From: Zeugodacus cucurbitae
Lineage: Eukaryota > Arthropoda > Insecta > Diptera > Tephritidae
Length of the DNA: 64,000 nt
Assembly (NCBI RefSeq): GCF_028554725.1
Contig: NC_071671.1
Coordinates: 7,802,001-7,866,000 of the forward strand
Direction: 5' to 3'
Shown: one piece after another, positions 11,569 through 21,369 of the stretch
Position numbering within the stretch: position 1 is the first letter of the stretch
Layout of the letters: the number at the start of each line of letters is the position of its first letter
The notes under the pieces: generated by a model
What the model was told of the DNA's origin: nothing
What the model saw: only the letters and a program-made list of their open reading frames with translations
Database searches by the model: none
Made by a program: the position numbers and the translations under genes

Positions 11569-12858
11569 TATTTCGATGTGTAGGATACCATTTTCTTTGG
11601 CTCTCATTTATATAATTTCTACTGTAATCCATCGTAAATTAAGTCTCATACAACTTTTTATTAAAATCAATTCCAAAGCGCTGTTTTCTTATTACTAAAA
11701 TTTGAAGATTTACTTCCTGCGCTCTATTTTCATGTATTTTCATTCACAAGCTTTGATTGAGTCAGATTTTCAACTAGAGGAAGATTTAAATTTAATTTTA
11801 AATATGTGGCTCAAATCGCCAGTAGCACGTTTGGCTCAATTTCACGTTTCTCACATTGATGAGAAACGACTCAACTCTTACACGACTCTCAAATATTGTA
11901 TTCTCCCCAAGCTTCTTGCTGCATAACTTAAAATCGAAGTGTTTGAAAATTCCCAAGTAGTCGCCGTTTCAACACAACAGTGATAAGGTTGCGCGTTGCA
12001 TACGTTCGTGTCTCAAGTGATCACAACGCCTAATCTGATCCAATTGTTTGGCTTATCCAGTAATCCACAATCTCCGTGCGTGCTGAACATCTTTACATAT
12101 ACTACATATTGTACTCTATATGTATGTATGTACGTAAATATTTCACACATTTGGAGTGTTGTAAAAATATACATTTATATATATATTCGAAAGCATGCAT
12201 ACATTATTCGTCTATATACATATGTACATATCATGGCTCGAACCAATCGATCGTTATCGCAAGAAAACAGCTCAGCTCATCTATACATGCAAATAAGTTG
12301 AAAACGAAAAGTGAAATAGTAAAATCTGATTAACAAAAAGCAAAATATCAGCAGAGTCTAATATAGTGAGATGCAGAATTTAAAAAAATAATCAAACTGA
12401 AAACTAAAAGAGCCTTTCATAATCAGTTGTGTTGTGTGAGATAAAGAAAACTCCAACGTGCTTTTTCGTGCATACTAAACGTATGAGTTTCCCCAAATTT
12501 ATAGTATAAATAGTTGAACAAAATTTGCGCAAAATTTAATAAATTACCATAAGAATTTGCAAAGTTATAAAATTATTTAGCTGAGCTCAGCATTAATTTA
12601 ATGTACTGCTTGTCAGTTTTTTTCTGGATCCGTATTCATACCTACATACATATATATATACATACATATATATATGCCAGTAATCCAACCATTTGTTTAT
12701 TGCTGCATTCGCACACTCATTTGGAGTTATGTGATTTTATATCGAGCGTAACAGCTGCCACCTTATTGCGGTGCCAACAGTTTGGCTCAACGTCACAACA
12801 CTACGACTGAATTGATTTTCACATATATTTTTTAATATTAAATTTTCTCTACTTACAG
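11569..12858. other. Remainder of fus intron D-E
   Basis: AT-rich with TATG/CATA microsatellites (about 12095-12235 and 12640-12680). No exon supported. Confidence 0.5.
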
Positions 12859-12969
12859 CTCAATTGACGACGACATCGACGGTAATTGCATTGTACGCGC
12901 TCGTGGTTTGCCCTGGCAGAGCAGTGATCAGGATATAGCTAAATTTTTTCGTGGTCTAAACGTTGCCAA
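12859..12969 (+). CDS. fus: fus exon E: first half of RRM1
   Basis: 111-nt exon, phase 2 in and phase 2 out. Acceptor tctacttacag ends at 12858; donor gtaagtgc is at 12970. It encodes SIDDDIDGNCIVRARGLPWQ and then SSDQDIAKFFRGLNVAK. This is nearly the vertebrate ESRP RRM1 start (VVRARGLPWQSSDQDIA). RARGLPW is the RNP2-like strand of the quasi-RRM, where hnRNP F/H-type domains use the loops for RNA contact. The exon is isolated between two large repeat-filled introns. Confidence 0.93.
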
Positions 12970-13459
12970 GTAAGTGCAAGTATGAAAACATGTGATTTTA
13001 AGTCATTCTCTGCGCCATTTCGAAATTATAGGGCATATATAATTTTTCCGATGCCCAGCTTTGTTTGTATTTACATACATTTGTATGTGGTTCATTTAAG
13101 CAGACCTTATCTCTTAGGTCATTTGAGATCTGTTATGAGTACAACAGAGCGATAACCACAATAAAGCAAGGAACATTTTATGCTAACACAACCGAACTTC
13201 ATATTGGGCCTACTGATTGCATACGTATCGATCGAAAAGTGGTTCGATAGGATCAAAAAATGTTACGTTGAAATCATTGAAACCGTATCGTAAATAAAAT
13301 TTTCGATCGAAGTGCACTCACTTAGCGATAAAATATATTCCGCGGCTATTATATGTCGCTAATTTCGAAATCATTGAATACGCAAAATCGAAAATTTTCG
13401 TCGAAATCTATCCGTTGGAGTGAGTGGAGTGAGTTGTGGAAATTTAAAAGAAATGAACT

Positions 13460-13624
13460 ATAGTTGAACTTCCATAACTCGTACTTCTATACCTCGAAGT
13501 TCTCCATAACTCGTACTCTTGAAGTCAAATTTCATACAAATTACCTTCCGTAACTCGGAATTCTCTCTAACTCGAAGTTTTTTTGTGGATTATGGTGATT
13601 CGAGTTAGGAAAGTTTAACTGTAT
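13460..13624. mobile_element. MITE family 'aacttccataactcg', copy 1
   Basis: Ends tatagttgaacttccataac and, inverted, atacagttaaactttcctaa. Internal sequence of repeated 'aactcgaagttctc' motifs shared with 33443-33583, 48505-49038 and 59143-59327. Inverted relative to the 48505 and 59143 copies (its right end carries the 'gattatggtgattcgagtta' segment). Confidence 0.75.
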
Positions 13625-13767
13625 ATGTAACTTTTTATGCAAACAATTATGTTTTAAATGGATATTTTAGAGAGAAGAGACAAAACAGACAAACAAAAAT
13701 TAATTTGAGGTGTTTAAAAACGATATAAAGTTTCCCTCCCCCAGAAATATCGAAAACATTTTATAAA

Positions 13768-14127
13768 GGTTGATAAAACAGTGTTACCTTTTCACTTTGT
13801 GGTAAAGCATGAAAATTTTCGATCGAAAATCATTAACGTATCGAAATCGAATTCGCAGTGGAATCAATGATTAGGCCCATTGTTACATTGTCGATAAAAC
13901 AGTTTTACGTTTTCACTTTGTGGTAAAACATGAAAATTTTCGATCGAAAATTATTAACGTATCGAAATCGAATTCGCAGTGGAATCAATGATTAGGCGCA
14001 TTGTAACATTGCCGATAAAACAGTTTTCCGTTTTCACTTTGTGGTAAAACATGAAAATTTTCGATCGAAAATCCTTAACGTATCGAAATCGAATTCGCAG
14101 CGGAATCAATGATTAGGCCCATTGTAT
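13768..14127. repeat. 121-bp tandem repeat, three units
   Basis: Landmark ttcactttgtggtaaa occurs at 13791, 13912 and 14033, an exact 121-bp period. Each unit contains the 16-bp perfect palindrome attttcgatcgaaaat and a cgaattcgcag box. Units differ by a few substitutions. Confidence 0.92.
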
Positions 14128-14512
14128 TAATGTATCCAGCGTATAGACACTTCAAATCAATAAGCCTTGCTATAGGCCGATATAACGGATACGATTTGAA
14201 TTCATCCATTAAATTGTGGACTATGACGGAAAAACTGTTTCGCTCGTAATTTACTGTTGTTGTGTGCATTAATCACACTCTAGACACGCTAATGTTGTAA
14301 GAAAATTTTAATATTGCATTTTAACGAAGTTATGAGCTTCTTATGAATCCAAGTATACTATATATTTATACTTATTAGATTCAAATAAACTGGCTTCGCC
14401 ACACTGATAAGAGGTCAAGAGGTTTGACTTGATTATTTAAACCTACGTTGACATTATAAATCTCATGTATGCATTCCTAGATTTTAATATACTTTATGTT
14501 TCTTATTTGCAG

Positions 14513-14783
14513 GGGTGGTGTTGCACTTTGTCTATCGCCACTCGGCCGACGTAACGGTGAAGCACTTATTCGATTTGTATCGCAAGAGCATCGCGACATG
14601 GCACTAAAACGTCACAAACATCACATTGGCAGTCGGTACATTGAGGTTTATCGTGCCACTGGCGAAGATTTCTTGGCCATTGCTGGCGGTGCTTCCAATG
14701 AGGCGCAGGCTTTCCTCTCCAAGGGTGCGCAAGTTATAATACGCATGCGAGGACTGCCATATGATTGCACTGCCAAACAAGTA
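14513..14783 (+). CDS. fus: fus exon F: end of RRM1 and start of RRM2
   Basis: 271-nt exon. One base completes the split Lys codon; the exon exits in phase 0. Acceptor tcttatttgcag ends at 14512. I chose the donor gtaagta at 14784 (after ...AKQV) because exon G then continues LDFFTTG, in line with the vertebrate ...EEVVAFFG. It encodes GGVALCLSPLGRRNGEALIR, HRDMALKRHKHHIGSRYIEV and the RRM1-RRM2 linker with TGEDFLAIAGGASNEAQAFL. RRM2 then opens with VIIRMRGLPYDCTA. All of these are ESRP signatures. Confidence 0.95.
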
Positions 14784-14901
14784 GTAAGTACTTTACTTTC
14801 AAAAAGATATATCGATCCTTAGTAGCTGGTGTAAATATTAATGCAATTTTAAGAAAATGTATTACTTGAATTAAATCTGAAACTCAATCTATTGTTTACA
14901 G

Positions 14902-15216
14902 TTGGACTTTTTCACCACTGGCGAGGACCCTTGTACTGTGCTTGATGGCGTAGAGGGAGTGCTATTTGTCAAAAAACCAGATGGCCGAGCGACTGGTGAC
15001 GCCTTCGTGCTATTCGCCAATGAGCCGGATGCACCTAAGGCCCTGTCACGTCATCGCGAATCAATCGGACAGCGGTATATAGAGTTATTCCGCTCTACAA
15101 CAGCAGAAGTGCAACAAGTGCTGAATCGCTCTATGGACCCGAGAACTTATGAAGCTAATCATCAACAGCCACTAATTGCACAATTACCGGCAATGCCGTT
15201 ATCACTATTACCGCAG
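14902..15216 (+). CDS. fus: fus exon G: RRM2 body and linker
   Basis: 315-nt exon, phase 0 at both ends. Acceptor attgtttacag ends at 14901; donor gtaagc is at 15217. It contains GVLFVKKPDGRATGDAFVLF (RNP1-like strand) and QRYIELFRSTTAEVQQVLNR, both hallmark ESRP RRM2 sequence. A short, hydrophobic, Pro/Leu-rich linker (LPAMPLSLLPQ) follows, corresponding to the vertebrate Pro-rich linker to RRM3. Confidence 0.95.
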
Positions 15217-15355
15217 GTAAGCAGCATTCGTGAAGTACATATTCTCAAACAGTTGTAATTGTCCGGTTAATTGAACAATTAACTCCTGTGCGAAAAGGCT
15301 ATTATATTTAAATCAAGTTTAATATATATACAATTTTTTGTCATATTCTTTGCAG

Positions 15356-15502
15356 CACTTAATTACATCAGGCACCACGAAGAATTGCATTCGTTTACGC
15401 GGCCTACCTTATGAGGCCATGGTCGAGCACATTTTACATTTTTTGGACGATTTTGCGAAGCATATTATATTCCAGGGAGTACACATGGTTATCAATGCTC
15501 AA
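15356..15502 (+). CDS. fus: fus exon H: first half of RRM3
   Basis: 147-nt exon, phase 0 at both ends. Acceptor ttctttgcag ends at 15355; donor gtaattt is at 15503, with +4 T and +5 T making it the weakest donor in the set. It encodes NCIRLRGLPYEAMVEHILHF and then LDDFAKHIIFQGVHMVINAQ, matching the ESRP RRM3 start (DCIRLRGLPYAATIEDIL, GVHMVLN). An in-frame stop lies at about 15522 in the intron, so retention would truncate the protein inside RRM3. Confidence 0.94.
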
Positions 15503-15592
15503 GTAATTTGTTACCTCTTTTGATTTAAATGTGCCACGTCAACTTAACAATTTAAATTTACTTACAAAAAAAATTACATTCTACTTTCATAG

Positions 15593-15833
15593 GGTCAACC
15601 TAGTGGCGAGGCTTTCATACAAATGGACTCAGAGGAGTCAGCACGCGTGTGCGCGCAACACAAACATAATCAATTTATGATGTTTGGTAAAAAGTATCGT
15701 TATATCGAAGTGTTCCAATGCTCTGGTGATGACATGAACATGGTCCTGAATGGCGGTCTACAGTCGCCAGTGTCCGCAACACCACATCCCCATCATTCAG
15801 CCGCAGCCAAACAGGCGTCGCTGCTCTCACCGG
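15593..15833 (+). CDS. fus: fus exon I, short form using internal 5' splice site
   Basis: Predicted alternative form of the same exon. At 15833/15834 the sequence ccgg|gtatgtt is a credible donor that leaves one nucleotide (phase 1). The exon at 27328 begins with the two nucleotides needed, so the join reads ...SLLSPG-TPVLGTPFGPF without a frameshift. This keeps all of RRM3 and removes the His/Ala/Gln-rich tail. The donor and phase match are read from sequence; use of the site is inferred. Vertebrate ESRP also continues from RRM3 through an SP-rich linker into a short Pro-rich tail, which this form resembles more closely. Confidence 0.7.
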
Positions 15834-16894
15834 GTATGTTACCTCAACCGTCGCCGTCCAACGCACAAGCAATTAGTTCCCATACGCATGCTCACTCCCA
15901 CAATCACGGTCATACTCATGCTCACATACACACTCATGGCCAAAGTCCCCATCTAACTCATACGCATGCGCATACGCATGCATTGCAATCATCACCATCG
16001 ATGGCAGCAGCGGTGGCTGCGCTGTCACAGCAACAGCATGTTGCGCTGCCGACAACAAATCCACAAACGGTCGCTGCTATGACCGCTTCAGCCGGCAGCT
16101 TGTCTCCCTATATGACCGCAGCAGTTGGTACGCCGACGAATGCTGCGCAGCATCAAACCCTAACGGCACAAACAAATGCTGTCGCCGCTGTTGCTGCTGC
16201 TGCAGCAGCTGCACAAAATGCGGTCCCTCTGGGTGGGCTGGCAAATGCGCCCACTTCCACCTTACAAATGCAAACCGGCGCTGCAAATGCACAAACCTCA
16301 GCCATGGCTGCGTACCCTTTCAATTACTCATTACCGCCGCCGCAGCTGTCGATGAGCGCTAACCCTGCACTCATTGCCCAACAACAGGCACAATATATCG
16401 CACAGCAAAATTTATTGGCACGCCAGCAGGCTGCAGCTGTGGCTGCCGAACAACAACACCAACAACAGCAACAGCAGTTGTATGCAAATTTCATGAATCC
16501 CTTGCTGTTCCAACACCCATCGGCAACGGGTGCGACTAATGTGACGGCAGCTAGCCCCTCAGCCGCCGGCGCAGCCACAACACATCCCCAGTTTGTGCTT
16601 ATGCCACGGCAATTTTCTTTCCAACCATTTCCGATCGGTTATTTGCCACAAGGCTATCCATACGCAACCACTGCAGCTGGTTTGAGTGGTGCTGGCACTG
16701 CATCGCCAGTCGCCGGTGTCATACCCAACGCTGCAATGACCGCCGCCGCCGCTGCAGCCATGCCGCATTCCATGAAACGATCGTACGAAAATGCCTTCCA
16801 GCATGAAGCTAATATTGCGACTGCCGCTAAACGCGCCCTTACACGCCCTCCAACTGCCGGTAACGTATACCAGTTCTACAATCCGGGAGTTTAG
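15593..16894 (+). CDS. fus: fus exon I, read-through form: RRM3 end and low-complexity C-terminus
   Basis: Acceptor ctactttcatag ends at 15592, phase 0. Codons 1-60 finish RRM3 (GQPSGEAFIQMDSEESARVC, KYRYIEVFQCSGDDMNMVL). The remaining roughly 370 codons are low complexity. A His-rich block (about 15876-15990) repeats His-Thr-His-Ala and similar units. Poly-Ala tracts lie at about 16180-16215 and 16740-16760, and Gln-rich segments at about 16375-16490. A more ordered stretch with FVLMPRQFSFQPFPIGYLPQ (about 16590-16650) and the ending KRALTRPPTAGNVYQFYNPG look conserved rather than random. The stop is TAG at 16892-16894. This is one of two alternative ends; a good internal donor sits at 15834. 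Antisense open frames across this exon are composition artefacts. Confidence 0.9.
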   Translation, partial: GQPSGEAFIQMDSEESARVCAQHKHNQFMMFGKKYRYIEVFQCSGDDMNMVLNGGLQSPVSATPHPHHSAAAKQASLLSPGMLPQPSPSNAQAISSHTHAHSHNHGHTHAHIHTHGQSPHLTHTHAHTHALQSSPSMAAAVAALSQQQHVALPTTNPQTVAAMTASAGSLSPYMTAAVGTPTNAAQHQTLTAQTNAVAAVAAAAAAAQNAVPLGGLANAPTSTLQMQTGAANAQTSAMAAYPFNYSLPPPQLSMSANPALIAQQQAQYIAQQNLLARQQAAAVAAEQQHQQQQQQLYANFMNPLLFQHPSATGATNVTAASPSAAGAATTHPQFVLMPRQFSFQPFPIGYLPQGYPYATTAAGLSGAGTASPVAGVIPNAAMTAAAAAAMPHSMKRSYENAFQHEANIATAAKRALTRPPTAGNVYQFYNPGV

Positions 16895-18540
16895 TTAGCA
16901 TTAGACTTAGAAATAGGACACAAAATGCCTGCTGAAAGCACTCTTAGTTCTTTCATTAACTTTTTTTCGAGCAATACCAGTTTTCGCGCTGCCTGGCAGT
17001 GCATCATACTTCCATATAATATAACAATTCGACAGCTGTGCGTCGTTAAAGATTTGATACAAGCTAAGTATGTAAAGGGGGATTCAATAAGAGTGCTACA
17101 AAAATAAGAGTGAAACAAAAATCGTTTGGGATATCAACGAAACTCTTTATTCCTGCGAAAATACTTTAGATGCCATTATGTATGGAATTCGATTTCTTTT
17201 GCACGCTTGCAGAAGTCCAGACGCTGCACCCAATTTTCGACGGTTTTCAAGCAAAAATCTGTCGATACTGCAGCACTTTCCCCTCGATAATCGTACGAAG
17301 TTCATTAATCATTGCTGCCAGGTTGGCATAGACCGTAGACTTGACTTAGCGCCACAGAAAATAGTCTTACAGCGTCAAATCGCACGACCGAGGCGGCCAA
17401 GCGGCCAATTGACTGGGCCATTTCGTGAGATCACACGTTTACCAAACTTGGTTTTCAATAAATCGATTGTGAAATACGCTCTGCATATTGTCCAAGTCCA
17501 TATCAAGCAATATCATATCAAATAATCGGTTATCATTAAGCGCGGTAGCGATTCCGTGCCGGTCTTGATCATCACACCAAACCGTAATTTTGCGGTATGC
17601 AATGTTGACTCATGGAGTATGTTTGTATTGCTGCCTGACCATATTTTGCTTATTGACGAAGCCCGAAATGAGCCTCATCGCTGTAATTGATTTTTCGATG
17701 AAAATTCGTTCTTAAAGTTGAGGCCAATGACTCCGAATTTTGGTAGTAAATTTGAATTATTTCGACTCGTTTTTGGATCGTATTTCTTTCCTTGTTGATA
17801 TGGCAAACCATACTGAAGAGAAATATCAAAAGATCGCGAAAAAATATAGCGTCGTTTGCTATCCCTTTCGGTTTACTTTTGTAGCGTCCCTTTTGAAAAA
17901 CCCTTTATATATCCCCAGCTTGGCTTTCCTTCACATTTTGTTTTACATTTAAAAAGTGTACATAAAATGCTGGGAACTAAATGGTATGATTGCAATAAAA
18001 CACATATTATTTTACAACTTCATTTAATTAATTATACACATCGTTTTTCGTTTAATATACAACTGCGCTCATATGGAAGATTAGCTTAACGCTCAAAAGT
18101 GCTTAAACATTAAGCTATCTTCCTTGGGACTCAAGCGCTCAAGTGCTTAAGCTATCTTCCATAACGCACACAGTTGTATAAAGAATTAAATATATATAAC
18201 CTACATATAACACACTATATAACCACTATAAAACATATACTTACCATACATTCCATACGAGTACTTACCCAATAAGAGTTCATAGCATTAAGAATACGAT
18301 TGTGTTGTTTTTAAACTGCAATTTATTATGGATATACCTAAATATTAGATAAATTAGACTGGAATAACGTGTATAGAAATTACACGCGCTGTGTAAAGTT
18401 TAACTGGGTTTAATATATGTATTTAGTATGTATTTGAAAATGATCAATTCTTGGCATCTCAATTTTTATTAAATTATTATGATTAACGTGTGAACTTTTA
18501 ATTCCACTTACGAACTTAATATAACAACAATAAAAGACAA
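16895..18540 (+). other. Probable 3' UTR of proximal fus isoform
   Basis: Sequence after the stop at 16894, with no further coding potential of its own. A minus-strand mariner relic occupies 17075-17905. AATAAA hexamers occur at about 17994 and at 18529-18534 (caacaataaaagac); either could end the proximal transcript. The extent is inferred. Confidence 0.35.
17075..17905 (-). mobile_element. DD41D mariner-like copy downstream of fus proximal stop
   Basis: Reverse-strand copy with recognisable ends (aagggggattcaataagag at the left, cccttttgaaaaaccct at the right). Retains the C-terminal region (gaagttcattaatc segment corresponding to the DELR motif) and the ENAKFGKRVIS-like block near 17400-17470. 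The Asp-Gly-Ala-Thr block is partly lost, and the N-terminal domain is deleted at a different junction from the copies at 8365 and 28950. It lies in the presumed 3' UTR/intron of fus. Confidence 0.75.
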
Positions 18541-19196
18541 GAAAAAACAAGGCGAAGCGACGCGAGAAGTTGCAAGAGGCTAGCAATATTCATTGCCAAA
18601 GTGCACAACAGTTGCGCGCGAACCACTTTATTTGTGATTCAAATATTATACATTTTGTATAACTTGTGCAATTCCATTCTTGTTATTTAAAATTATACTT
18701 ACTTTTTCCTTAAATATGTTTGTTTTGAGCAATTGAGGCGCTACTTTGTAAATGAATATTGTTAGGTGTTGGATTGTGGCATTTGCCTTGTACACAAAAC
18801 GATTTGCTATCAATATACAATTCACAAATGAACTGGGCTTTTTTTTATATATATATGTATATGTATCTACACTATTTTTATATGTATGTATTTGCTTAAG
18901 ACGAATAGAAAACCGTTGAAACGGCTTTTAGATTTTAAGCATACCTTTTTTTTACACTTTTTAGTAACTTTTGAACGAAAAAAAAGAAAAGAAAAAATTT
19001 TTTGCAAATGTATGTAGCATTTGTAGGATGAAATTAGTGATTTCTAAAATCGCTATATTCAAAAACCCACTTGATACTAAATATTATACATATGTTTTAC
19101 TAATTTTACATGGCAATATAGTAAATATCATGCCTTGGAGCAAATGAACGAGAAATGCTAAAAATCGTTACATTTTAAGTTAACTATTAGATACAA

Positions 19197-19612
19197 AATT
19201 TCAAAATTTCAAAATTTTCAAAATTTCAAAATTTCATAAATTTCAAAAATTTAAAAATTTAAAAAATTTCAAAATTTCAAAAATTTCAAAAATTTCAAAA
19301 TTTCAAAATTTAAAAAATTTCAAAATTTAAAAAATTTAAAAAATTTCAAAATTTAAAAAATTTAAAAAATTTCAAAATTTAAAGAATTAAAAAATTTAAA
19401 AAATTTCAATATTTAAAAAATTTAAAAATTTAAAAAATTTAAAAATTTAAAAATTTAAAAATTTAAAAAATTTAAAAATTTAAAGAATTTAAAAATTTAA
19501 AAAATTTAAAAATTTTACAAATTTTAAAATTTAAAAAATTTCAATATTTAAAAAATTTTAAAATTTTAAAAATTTCAAAATTTTATAAATTTCAAAAATT
19601 TATATTAATTAA
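19197..19612. repeat. A/T simple-sequence tract (aaaatttcaaaattt type)
   Basis: About 415 bp made almost only of A(3-6)T(3-4) with an occasional C, in a quasi-period of 8-10 bases. Located in the large distal fus intron. Strongly self-complementary and probably intrinsically bent; also prone to assembly error. Confidence 0.9.
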
Positions 19613-20821
19613 AAAAAAACTGTCAAAAGTGAACGCATTTGTCTCCATGGCGTGATATTTCCATTTAGACTAAATAATTATTAAGGCTAAAAATCTATGT
19701 TTACTCTACTATTTAAATCAATATGAATATAGCTAGTTGCAAATGAAAACCTTTCCTTTGTCTGCTGTCTTTAAATTCATGCAAAAAAACAAAAATTTTG
19801 AAAAATTGCTCAATACTTATTGTACCTACACTATCCATAGTTATTGAACGCGTACTTTAATCGTTTTTTTTTTCTATATTTAAATACGCTCAATTGCGAA
19901 TTCAATATTTTCAATATTTTTGAAACACGTTTTTTGGTTTGTTTTTTAATTATATTTAATATGAGTTCATCAGTGTCTGTGCATATATGGTGTTAGTCGC
20001 ATATCGATTTATGTTTACTGTCATCACTAATTTTTTCCCATTTGCTTATTTAATTACATTAGTACGGTAGTAAGAGTGCATATTATTATTACTCATGACA
20101 ATACTATTTTCAAACTCTTTCCAAGTCAAACTTTACCAAAAATGTATCGTTTATATACTTACTTACATACATATATGTTTAATCTTTCATGAACCAATTG
20201 TTTAAGCTAAAATTGTCGAAGAAAGGCTAATGATCTGGGTAATTGCATTATTATACATTTTATACTTTTATATTTGTAAATGGCGCTTACATATTTAGTA
20301 TGTAGTGTTTTTAGTGAGCTTCCCCTTCTTCTTCTTCTGTTTGTGTTGTCTATAACTTATAGCAGATGCGTAAAATTAATGCGCCTTAAGCAATGCTAAT
20401 GCGCATTGAAAGTTTATGCTGACAGACGGCACGAATTTTTGTGCATTTAAACAGCTGATTGAGAAATCTGCTTACTTAAAAAAAGTTATTAAAAAAGTTC
20501 AAAAAAGTCCGTCTGTCAGGGTTATTATACGTCAAAATGGGAACGTTATAGGTTTTTAGTCGTTTCTGTACATCTGATGTAGAGTAATTCACTTAAAAAT
20601 ATGTACGCAGCCTTGACATGCCGAGAGACAAGCGTTGAGAGAAAGAACTTTAGGGTTTTTAAATGTCTGCGATTGCCGATTTTAGTATAACATTTATGCA
20701 ACTACAGTAGAATCCCTATTCTCCGTATCAAATAAAACCAGGTGTATTCCGTATAATCGATTTCATAGCAGCAAACAATATTTTAGTATTCATAAATTTG
20801 TATTATGTAATGGATTTTAAA

Positions 20822-20940
20822 GAGCCTTAGTCATCCGTTAGCAGTTTTCCGGGTGTCACATTGGACAGTCGAATCTGTCTAAGTGAGATTCTCTACATCT
20901 GCAGAGATCTACCCCTTAACCTAACCCAACTAATGGGTTT
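20822..20940 (+). mobile_element. LINE 3'-end fragment
   Basis: The segment with gtctaagtgagattctctac and ccccttaacctaaccca matches the 3' end of the LINE relic at 40850-41585 (gtctaagtgagattatctg, cctcttaacctaaccta). Too short to carry protein. Confidence 0.55.
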
Positions 20941-20944
20941 TAAA

Positions 20945-21369
20945 GAGTTTGGAACTCGATTTCTTTTGTACGCTTGCAGTAGTCCAGATGCTGAACCCAA
21001 TTTTCGTGAGATAACACGTTAATCAAACTTGGTTTTCAATAAATCGATTGTGACTTGTGCGCTAGCCTGTTGGAACCACATATAGTCCATGTCTATATCA
21101 TCCGATTCGGGCCAAAAATAGTCGAATATCACTGAGCGGTCAGACAGAACGATTATGACGACCATAGATTGAATGTAGCGCTCTTACAGTGGAGACCACT
21201 GACTAAATTTCAATAATTTCGACTCGTTGTTGAGTCGTATTCTATATCGTTCACTGATTAAATGCCAAACCTTACTGAAGAGAAATGTCAAAAGAGCGGA
21301 AAAAATATGGCGACGTTTGCTATCCCTTACGGTCTACTTTTGTAGCGTGCCTTTTGAAAAACCCTTGAT
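20945..21369 (-). mobile_element. DD41D mariner-like fragment
   Basis: Reverse strand, about 425 bp. Carries the C-terminal tip, ISRN-like segment and right terminal part (ttttgaaaaacccttga). A deletion joins the 'atggtcgtcataatcg'-type N-terminal sequence directly to the segment preceding YFWPE. Different deletion from the neighbours. Confidence 0.65.

Larger units (their letters stand above)
13203..14127. mobile_element. Palindrome-rich DNA element with inverted ends
   Basis: Left end (attgggcctactgattgc, 13203) is the inverse of the right end (caatgattaggcccattg, about 14106-14124). The interior repeats the palindrome attttcgatcgaaaat. The right part consists of three 121-bp tandem units, listed separately. 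A separate MITE copy lies inside it at 13460-13624. No coding capacity. Confidence 0.55.
17906..20940. other. Large fus intron, part 1
   Basis: Outside the A/T tract this is AT-rich intron with no exon supported. An internal near-duplication 'taagctatcttccttgggactcaagcg' type lies at about 18075-18165. Confidence 0.4.

Noticed and set aside
15675..16804. Several antisense open frames of 63-84 codons opposite fus exon I
   Set aside because: They are complementary images of His/Ala/Gln codon repeats in a well supported + strand exon.
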